Source: Selenomonadaceae bacterium | Lineage (GTDB): Bacteria > Bacillota > Negativicutes > Selenomonadales > Selenomonadaceae | Length of the DNA stretch: 11,182 nucleotides | Direction of reading: 5' to 3' | NCBI GenBank assembly: GCA_017529085.1 | Contig: JAFXOC010000032.1 | Location: 1-11,182, forward strand | Shown here: positions 6,214 through 11,182 of the stretch, in pieces | Numbering within the stretch: the stretch's first letter is position 1 | How the letters are laid out: each line of letters begins with the position of its first letter | Program-made: the position numbers and the translations under genes | The notes under the pieces: model-generated | Seen by the model: the letters and a program-made list of their open reading frames with translations, nothing else | Told to the model about the DNA's origin: nothing | Database searches by the model: none

Positions 6214-6307
6214 CTTGATGTAAAAGTCCCTGAAACTATTCTGACAACTAGGAAATCGGGATTATTTACAGTTACTTTTCATTTTAAGATGGGAAACTAA
6301 CGTCAAG
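6214..6307 (+). promoter_or_regulatory. Possible structured 5' leader (three-way junction) of the 3D-domain gene
   Basis: Three helices can form together. P1 is CTTGATG (6214-6220) with CGTCAAG (6301-6307). P2 is TAAAAGTCCC (6221-6230) with GGGATTATTTA (6258-6268), with one bulged A. P3 is TTTTCAT (6276-6282) with ATGGGAA (6289-6295). P1 and P2 abut directly. The P2 apical region has a purine-rich GAAAC/GGAAATC internal loop around CTA/TAG. I could not match it to a riboswitch consensus I know, including the c-di-AMP (ydaO) type often found before wall hydrolase genes. This is based on manual pairing only. Confidence 0.35.
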
Positions 6308-6314
6308 ATTTGAA

Positions 6315-6371
6315 GAGGTTTTGAGGCATTGAAGGGTTATGGGAGAGCAAAAAACCTCGGAAGGAGGGTTT
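6315..6371 (+). promoter_or_regulatory. Mutually exclusive pairings around the Shine-Dalgarno of the 3D-domain gene
   Basis: AAAACCTC (6351-6358) can pair perfectly over 8 bp with upstream GAGGTTTT (6315-6322). Alternatively AAACCTC (6352-6358) can pair with GAGGGTTT (6364-6371), which contains most of the Shine-Dalgarno, around loop GGAAG with one bulge. The first pairing would free the ribosome site and the second would mask it. This is a reading of the sequence only; either helix could be fortuitous. Confidence 0.3.
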
Positions 6372-6374
6372 CTT

Positions 6375-7196
6375 ATGAAAAGAAGGAATGTGAAAGTAAG
6401 AAAATATGGGTTTATAAAACGCATGGAAAAGGAAGCTATGGTGGGACTTTGCGCGGTATCTTTCATGATGCTGACAACGGGTTTCACATCTAAAGATGTT
6501 CAGCACGTTACGATTAACGTTGACGGTCGCGCTATTGAAGCGCATACCGCGAAGGTATCTCCCGAAGAGATTTTCGACAACATTGGCGTAACGTTGAGCG
6601 AAAATGACGAATACATCGTTGTTAAAGACGGCAACGATGTGAAAATAAAAGTGCTCCGCGCGGTTCCCGTTACCGTTAAAGTTGAAGGCGAGGAGCCGGT
6701 AAAGTACGAAGCTCAGGTTAGAAGCGTTCGCGATTTTCTTAAATCCGAAGGTTACGACGTGAATAAATACGAATCAAGCGTAGGACTTGACGCGACTTTA
6801 AAGGCGAATATGGAGATAGTCCTTGAGGATAAAGCCTTAAAAGCCGCAAGAGAAAGAGCGGCGCTTGAAGAGGCGAAAAAGAAGAGAGTTGAAACCGCAA
6901 GGGGCGTTCAGGAATATTCCGATGCAATAAACATGGAGGCAAGCGCATATCTTCCCGGCGACGGTAACGGTGATGGTGTTACCGCAACGGGCATTCCCGC
7001 GACTTACGGAGTTGCTGCGGTTGACCCGAGAGTTATTCCTCTGGGCACTCGCCTTTATATTGAGGGTTACGGCGAGGCAATAGCAGCCGACACGGGCGGC
7101 GCGATAAGAGGCAGCAAGATAGACCTTTGCATGGAAAGTTATTCTGAGGCGATGCGTTTCGGCAGACGCAATGTTACCGTTTACATATTGAAATAA
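6375..7196 (+). CDS. Secreted/anchored DUF348 (YabE-like) and 3D-domain wall protein
   Basis: 273 residues; ATG at 6375 preceded by AAGGAGGG (6361-6368). A longer frame from 6339 has no comparable ribosome site. A basic N-terminus and a hydrophobic stretch at about 21-37 (AMVGLCAVSFMMLTTGF) indicate a signal peptide or anchor, so the protein works outside the cytoplasmic membrane. Residues about 44-84 and 93-151 resemble two DUF348 modules, followed by a charged helical linker (152-176). The C-terminal 3D domain (about 185-272) retains the three characteristic aspartates: Asp217 in AVDPRVIPLG, Asp239 in AADTGG and Asp250 in KIDL. 3D-domain proteins are related to MltA-type lytic transglycosylases, and YabE/Rpf-like proteins act in peptidoglycan remodelling; the bond cleaved here is inferred. 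No G5 domain is evident. The gene is divergent from the sigma factor, has a long leader upstream and ends in its own terminator. Confidence 0.88.
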   Translation: MKRRNVKVRKYGFIKRMEKEAMVGLCAVSFMMLTTGFTSKDVQHVTINVDGRAIEAHTAKVSPEEIFDNIGVTLSENDEYIVVKDGNDVKIKVLRAVPVTVKVEGEEPVKYEAQVRSVRDFLKSEGYDVNKYESSVGLDATLKANMEIVLEDKALKAARERAALEEAKKKRVETARGVQEYSDAINMEASAYLPGDGNGDGVTATGIPATYGVAAVDPRVIPLGTRLYIEGYGEAIAADTGGAIRGSKIDLCMESYSEAMRFGRRNVTVYILK

Positions 7197-7221
7197 AAAA
7201 GGCTCTTCGGAGTCTTTTTTT
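7195..7221 (+). terminator. Intrinsic terminator with UUCG tetraloop after the 3D-domain gene
   Basis: AAAAAAGGCTC (7195-7205) pairs with GAGTCTTTTTT (7210-7220), including one G-U pair, closed by C(UUCG)G, a very stable tetraloop. Seven T at 7215-7221 form the U-tract. The stem overlaps the TAA stop codon at 7194-7196. Confidence 0.93.
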
Positions 7222-7222
7222 G

Positions 7223-7251
7223 TTACCTAAAAATAATTTTTATGGTAGAAT
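7223..7251 (+). promoter_or_regulatory. Candidate priA promoter
   Basis: TAGAAT (7246-7251) with TGG just upstream makes a good extended -10. The -35 candidate TTACCT (7223-7228) at 17-bp spacing is weak. It lies right after the previous terminator and 32 bp before the priA GTG, which fits an independent transcription unit. Confidence 0.45.
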
Positions 7252-7269
7252 ACAGTTAATCAACTTTTT

Positions 7270-7275
7270 AAGGAG
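7270..7275 (+). promoter_or_regulatory. Ribosome-binding site fixing the priA GTG start
   Basis: AAGGAG, seven bases before GTG at 7283. The resulting N-terminus (MLAEIMANLPL) has the usual PriA form, with the first beta strand directly at the start. Confidence 0.8.
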
Positions 7276-7282
7276 AATTTTT

Positions 7283-9703
7283 GTGCTGGCAGAAATTATG
7301 GCGAATTTGCCGCTTAAAACCATTAATCACTCGTACACTTACAGAGTGCCCGAAGAATTTTCTTTTGTAGACGTCGGCTGGCGGGTTTTTGTGCCGTTTG
7401 GCGGGAGAAAAGTCGAAGGGTTTGTAATCGGTATTCATGAAGACGATGACTTAGACGAAAATATTAAATATAAGGATATAGCGGGCGTTTTAGATGATGA
7501 AGCTTGGTTTAGCAACGAGATTATAAAGGCTTCTAAAATACTTTCGGATTTTTATCTCTGTTCGCTCGCTGAGATTATGCGGCTTTTTATGCCCGGAAAA
7601 AGTGGCGTTAAAATTTCCGTTATGTACGAGGCGGTCCCTAACGCTTTAGGAGATAGTTTTACAAAAGAACCGTACAAAAGCGTCTACAAATTGACAGAAG
7701 AAGCAGGGGTTATAGATAAACCTGCGCTTGCGAAAAAGTTGAATTTCTCTGCAAAGGAAATCGACGGTATATTGAAAAAAATGTTAGACGCTAAAGTTTT
7801 GAAAAAAGTCTATGATGCCAAAAAGCTTGCCAAAGGACTTTATGAAACCGTTGTTGAGGCGAATTTTCCCATAACGGAAGAATTTTTGGCGGGTTTTGAC
7901 AGGAGAAAACCTGCGCAATTTAGGCTTTTGACGCTTTTGAAAGAAAAAAATACGCTTTTTGCAAACACATTGAAAGAAGAAAAAATTTCGACAGCTGTGA
8001 TAAAATCACTCTCAGAGGCGGGAATTATTCGCTCTGTCAAAAGGAGAATATATAGGGACAGTTATGAAAAATCTGCGGTAAGAGAGAACAAACGAGAATT
8101 AACGGAAGAACAACAAAAGGTTTTAGGCGAAATTATCCCTTCAATAAAATCTTTAAAACAAAAGACTTTTCTGCTTCATGGTGTTACGGGCAGCGGAAAG
8201 ACTGAGGTATATATAAGAGCCGCGGCAGAGGCGAGAAAACTCAATCGACGCGTTATCGTCCTGGTGCCTGAAATCGGGCTAACGGGGCAGCTTGTGAAAA
8301 ATTTCAAAGAGGAATTTGCAGATGAAATTGCAACCATTCATTCGAGGCTTACGGTATCGGAACGAAACGACGCTATAGAGAGAGTGAGACGCGGCGAGGC
8401 AGGTATCGTAATCGGCGCAAGGTCGGCCTTATTTGCGCCCATTGATAATGTGGGGCTTATAATTTTGGATGAAGAGCATGATTTGTCATATAAACAGGAC
8501 GAATCCCCCCGTTATCACGCGAAAACAGTCGCTAAGGTTCTTTCCGATATTTACGGCGCAACTTTGGTTTTAGGCAGCGCAACCCCCGCTGTGGAAACTT
8601 ATTACAAGGCTAAAACGGGTAAAATTTCTCTTTTGGAGATGAAAAACAGGGTAGGGAACATCCCGTTGCCTATTGTAAGTTGCGCGGATATGAGAAACGA
8701 GCTTAAAACCGGCAACCGGCATATTTTATCCCGTCCGCTTGAGACTCTTGTAAAGGAAACCGTCGCTAAAGGCGAACAGGCGATATTGCTTCTCAATCGT
8801 CGCGGCTTCTCAACCTTCGTAATGTGTCGGTCATGCGGCGAACCTCTTACTTGCAACGAATGTTCCCTTCCGTTGGTATATCATAGAAACGGGAGGCTGG
8901 CGTGTCACACCTGCGATAAAATTTTCGAAGTGCCGAAAATCTGCCCTAAATGTGGCAGCAAGTACATCAAATACTTTGGCTCCGGCACGGAAAAACTTGA
9001 GGAAGAGCTAAAAACATTGCTTCCGAATGCCAGGGTTATTCGCATGGACAGGGACACCACCGCGGGGAAATTTGCCCATCAGGAAATTTTGGACAAATTC
9101 AAAAAGCATGAATACGATATACTTTTAGGTACGCAGATGGTTTCTAAGGGTCACGATGTGCCGAACGTCACAGCCGTTGGGATTATCAGCGCGGATTCAA
9201 GCTTGCACATTCCGGATTTTCGCGCTTCCGAGCGAGCTTTTACGCTTATTACCCAAACTGCGGGAAGAGCCGGGCGGCGCGCTTTAGATGAAAATACCAA
9301 GGGCAGGGTTATTGTGCAGTGTTACAACACGGAACATCACGCCGTTGTCTATGGAATAACGCAAGATTACGAAGGATTTTACGAAAAGGAAATTCCTTTT
9401 AGGAAGGAGCTTTTTTATCCTCCGTTTTGCAGACTTATAAAGCTCATTTTTCAAGGCAAGGACGAATTGCAAACTCAAGCTGAGGCGGGAGAGTTCACCG
9501 AAAAATTCAACGCGAAAAAAACGGGCAAGGATACGGCTATAGGTCCGTCGCCCGCCATGATAGCGAATTTAAGAGGAGTGTATCGTTTTGTGGTGTTGAT
9601 AAAAACCGCAAACGTTCAAGATGCGCTATCTTTTTTACGAGACGAAAAAATTCACGAACGAGCGGATGTGGCAATAGACATTGACCCTATAATGATGTTT
9701 TGA
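7283..9703 (+). CDS. priA: Primosomal protein N' / replication restart helicase PriA
   Basis: 806 residues from a GTG at 7283, preceded by AAGGAG (7270-7275) with a seven-base gap; a frame-compatible ATG at 7220 lies in the previous terminator and upstream of the likely promoter. PriA is a 3'-to-5' DNA helicase that recognises stalled forks and D-loops and reloads DnaB for replication restart. The N-terminal 3'-DNA-end-binding domain covers about 1-105, with a winged-helix region after it. Helicase motifs are Walker A GVTGSGKTE (300-308), DEEHD (396-400), GSATP (431-435), GTQMVSKGHD (616-625) and QTAGRAGR (658-665). Eight zinc-binding cysteines are present: 515, 518, 524, 527, 541, 544, 554 and 557. 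Length is normal for Bacillota PriA (about 800). The frequently seen downstream partners (def, fmt) are not next; instead a repeat-filled spacer follows. Confidence 0.97.
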   Translation: MLAEIMANLPLKTINHSYTYRVPEEFSFVDVGWRVFVPFGGRKVEGFVIGIHEDDDLDENIKYKDIAGVLDDEAWFSNEIIKASKILSDFYLCSLAEIMRLFMPGKSGVKISVMYEAVPNALGDSFTKEPYKSVYKLTEEAGVIDKPALAKKLNFSAKEIDGILKKMLDAKVLKKVYDAKKLAKGLYETVVEANFPITEEFLAGFDRRKPAQFRLLTLLKEKNTLFANTLKEEKISTAVIKSLSEAGIIRSVKRRIYRDSYEKSAVRENKRELTEEQQKVLGEIIPSIKSLKQKTFLLHGVTGSGKTEVYIRAAAEARKLNRRVIVLVPEIGLTGQLVKNFKEEFADEIATIHSRLTVSERNDAIERVRRGEAGIVIGARSALFAPIDNVGLIILDEEHDLSYKQDESPRYHAKTVAKVLSDIYGATLVLGSATPAVETYYKAKTGKISLLEMKNRVGNIPLPIVSCADMRNELKTGNRHILSRPLETLVKETVAKGEQAILLLNRRGFSTFVMCRSCGEPLTCNECSLPLVYHRNGRLACHTCDKIFEVPKICPKCGSKYIKYFGSGTEKLEEELKTLLPNARVIRMDRDTTAGKFAHQEILDKFKKHEYDILLGTQMVSKGHDVPNVTAVGIISADSSLHIPDFRASERAFTLITQTAGRAGRRALDENTKGRVIVQCYNTEHHAVVYGITQDYEGFYEKEIPFRKELFYPPFCRLIKLIFQGKDELQTQAEAGEFTEKFNAKKTGKDTAIGPSPAMIANLRGVYRFVVLIKTANVQDALSFLRDEKIHERADVAIDIDPIMMF

Positions 9704-9708
9704 ACATG

Positions 9709-9832
9709 GCTCTCCCACCGCCCTTCGGGCACCTCCCTCTAAGATGGAGGCACTCGGATTACTGCTTTTGAGCCAAAATTTTACATTGACTAAAACCCAG
9801 CCCCCCTCCTAGAGGGGGGAAGGGGGGAGAGC
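9709..9832. repeat. MITE-like 124-bp element with 8-bp terminal inverted repeats
   Basis: The ends are GCTCTCCC (9709-9716) and GGGAGAGC (9825-9832), a perfect inverted pair. Inside are GCCC/GGGC (9720-9723 with 9727-9730, loop TTC), CCTCC/GGAGG (9732-9736 with 9746-9750) and CCCCCCTC/GAGGGGGG (9801-9808 with 9812-9819, loop CTA). It starts five bases after the priA stop codon and is far more GC-rich at its ends than its surroundings. No coding capacity is evident, so it may be a non-autonomous mobile element or a dispersed structural repeat. Confidence 0.6.
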
Positions 9833-10011
9833 AGTAGGAGTGAATAAGAATAAATAAGTCTACAGTCTGCGGTGTACGAAGGATACCTAAAATTTTTTAT
9901 TCATATAAAGGAAAATTCAAAATTTTGTCAAATATATAAGAAAGAGAATTTGTATATAAAATTTGGTAAAAAAGGCAGAGCTTATTAAAATTTTTTCTCT
10001 CTTTTTCTTTG
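9833..10011. other. A/T-rich gene-free spacer upstream of the HD-GYP gene
   Basis: No open frame with a ribosome site, tRNA-like or recognisable riboswitch sequence was seen. The sequence is A/T-rich with several T- and A-runs. TATATAAAAT-like strings near 9953 could act as a -10, but I found no matching -35, so no promoter is called. The segment from about 9991 is a pyrimidine tract related to the repeat at the beginning of the window. Confidence 0.5.
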
Positions 10012-10065
10012 CTACTTTCTTCTTTTCTCTCTTTTTTACAAACGAGAGAGAGAAAAAGAAAGTAG
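10012..10065. repeat. Pyrimidine/purine imperfect inverted repeat
   Basis: CTACTTTCT (10012-10020) pairs with AGAAAGTAG (10057-10065). After a two-base bulge TTTTCTCTC (10023-10031) pairs with GAGAGAAAA (10048-10056). The unpaired centre is T-rich and includes ACAAAC. The left arm also continues upstream into a CTCTCTTTTTCTTTG copy (about 9996-10011). It lies 30 bp before the HD-GYP start and would fall in its 5' leader if transcription starts upstream. Confidence 0.6.
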
Positions 10066-10083
10066 AACTTGCAATTGTGTAAA

Positions 10084-10089
10084 GAGGTG
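10084..10089 (+). promoter_or_regulatory. Ribosome-binding site fixing a TTG start for the HD-GYP gene
   Basis: GAGGTG is six bases upstream of TTG at 10096. The segment AAAGAGGTGACCCCTTT (10081-10097) is itself nearly palindromic and could partly mask the site. The alternative ATG at 10069 has no ribosome site. Confidence 0.65.
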
Positions 10090-10095
10090 ACCCCT

Positions 10096-11175
10096 TTGCT
10101 GAGATCTTATAATTTACAGTCTATAAAGCCGGGCATGGTGCTCGGCAGGGATGTTTTGGATTCAAATGCTAGCATATTGATAGGCAAGGGTTCCGTGCTT
10201 ACGGAAGAATCCATTGCCAGCATAATGGATCGGCCTATCTTTTCCGTGTATATTGAGGAGCCGGAGCAGGAGGAAACAAAGGTTCCGGGTAAGGAGCATC
10301 TCTTAGACAACGATTACGTAAAATGTTATGAAGCGGTGTACGACAGGGTTTTCAAGTTGTTTGTGGATTTGCTTGAAGAACAGATGCTTGATATGGACGA
10401 ACTTCGTTCGATTGTTATTAAGGAAATTTTGCCGAAACTTGCCAACGGAGTGCGACCGATTGGGCAAATTCACAACATGAGCAGGGGCGGAGATTACCTT
10501 ATACACCATTCGATTCACGTGGCGATTTTGGCTGGGTTAATGGGGCAGTGGAAAGATTGGTCGAACGCTAAACAGATTGATTTTGTAACCAGCGGGCTTT
10601 TGCATGACGTGGGTAAACAGCTTATTCCACCCGATATTTTAAACAAGCACGGCAAACTTACGGACGAAGAATTCGGCATGATAAAGGCGCATCCCGATAA
10701 CAGTTATCAAATGCTTAAGGACTCCCCGTTAAAAGATAAGGCGAATATATTGCAGGGCATTCGTCAGCATCATGAGCGTTGCGATGGCTCGGGTTATCCG
10801 GACCACCTTACAAAGGAAAATATCAGCGAATTCGCTTTGGCTTTAGCTATATTTGATATATACGACGCAATGGCGGCGGATAGAGCATACGCAAAACGAC
10901 GTTCGCCGTGGGATGTCTTTGAAATTCTTAACGACGATATGTTAAGGGGAAAGCTGGACACGGAATTTGTGGTCTATTTTATGCGCAACCTCTGTCGCGC
11001 ATTAAACGGAAGTTGGGTCGCTTTAAGCAACGGCGAAAAGGGACGCATTATCTATATAGACGAAAGTCGAGTTATGTCTCTTCCCGTGGTGCAGGTCTCG
11101 GAAGATAAATTTATAGATTTGGGTCGCGATACAAGCGTTAAAATTGAAAACTTGTTGATGGCAGACGAGATTTAG
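10096..11175 (+). CDS. Stand-alone HD-GYP domain protein, probable c-di-GMP phosphodiesterase
   Basis: 359 residues from a TTG at 10096 (GAGGTG six bases upstream); this places SIKPGMVLGRDV, the usual N-terminal string of such proteins, close to the start. Residues about 1-55 form the small N-terminal module common before HD-GYP domains. There is no receiver or PAS domain and no membrane segment, so it should be cytosolic. The HD-GYP domain spans about 125-305. Metal ligands and signatures seen are His138 and His141 (HSIH), the HD pair His170-Asp171 in LLHDVGK, His199 in HPD and the HHERCDGSGYP motif at 225-235, followed by FDIYDAM (253-259). All features needed for a c-di-GMP (or cGAMP) phosphodiesterase are intact. 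The C-terminal segment (about 310-359) looks like a small beta-rich tail of unknown role. It ends seven bases before the window end; any terminator lies outside. Confidence 0.9.
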   Translation: MLRSYNLQSIKPGMVLGRDVLDSNASILIGKGSVLTEESIASIMDRPIFSVYIEEPEQEETKVPGKEHLLDNDYVKCYEAVYDRVFKLFVDLLEEQMLDMDELRSIVIKEILPKLANGVRPIGQIHNMSRGGDYLIHHSIHVAILAGLMGQWKDWSNAKQIDFVTSGLLHDVGKQLIPPDILNKHGKLTDEEFGMIKAHPDNSYQMLKDSPLKDKANILQGIRQHHERCDGSGYPDHLTKENISEFALALAIFDIYDAMAADRAYAKRRSPWDVFEILNDDMLRGKLDTEFVVYFMRNLCRALNGSWVALSNGEKGRIIYIDESRVMSLPVVQVSEDKFIDLGRDTSVKIENLLMADEI

Positions 11176-11182
11176 TTTTAGC

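Noticed and set aside
6019..6374. c-di-AMP (ydaO-type), c-di-GMP, T-box or preQ1 riboswitch before the 3D-domain gene
   Set aside because: The conserved strings of these classes that I know are not found; only an unassigned structure is proposed.
9704..10095. Missing small gene between priA and the HD-GYP gene
   Set aside because: No frame on either strand combines a ribosome site with reasonable length or composition; the region is repeats and A/T-rich spacer.

Overview
The window reads as a chromosomal segment from a low-to-moderate-GC, endospore-lineage Bacillota (Firmicutes) bacterium. Indicators are a SigH-type sigma factor, a DUF348/3D-domain wall protein, a PriA primosomal helicase, a stand-alone HD-GYP protein, strong GGAGG-type ribosome sites, frequent GTG/TTG starts and classic hairpin/U-tract terminators. 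Negativicutes or Clostridia are the best guesses; the sequence alone does not settle this.

Layout. 1-177 is an intergenic tract with a purine-rich repeat and a GC-rich three-hairpin repeat. 178-1296 (+) is a multi-pass COG4299/NagX/HGSNAT-like acetyltransferase with a TTG start. 1297-1557 carries two GC-core palindromes. 1558-3990 (+) is a long FtsA-like actin-fold protein with a C-terminal series of beta-grasp-like repeats, followed by its own terminator and a third GC-core palindrome. 4145-5167 (-) is an aldo/keto reductase fused to a ferredoxin-like domain. 5263-5952 (-) is a SigH-like sigma factor with a strong terminator between it and the reductase. 5953-6374 is a divergent regulatory region whose 3' half can fold into a three-way-junction leader. 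6375-7196 (+) is a secreted DUF348 + 3D-domain protein, followed by a UUCG terminator. 7283-9703 (+) is priA. 9704-10095 is a gene-free tract with a MITE-like 124-bp element and a pyrimidine/purine inverted repeat. 10096-11175 (+) is an HD-GYP c-di-GMP phosphodiesterase candidate with a TTG start.

How the genes relate. There is no obvious single operon: most genes appear to be separate transcription units with their own terminators or repeat-filled spacers. Themes are envelope and cell cycle (acetyltransferase, FtsA-like protein, 3D protein), transition-state regulation (SigH-like, HD-GYP) and genome maintenance (PriA). Five of the seven genes start well inside their longest open frame, as judged by ribosome-binding sites. 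The most notable non-coding content is a family of palindromic elements. They share a CCCCGCCC/GGGCGGGG core, but the stem sequences around that core differ from copy to copy while staying self-complementary. Two copies also share outer termini of the AGTAAACGA/TCGTTTACT type. A second item of interest is the structured leader of the 3D-domain gene. No complete new defence or mobile system was recognised.
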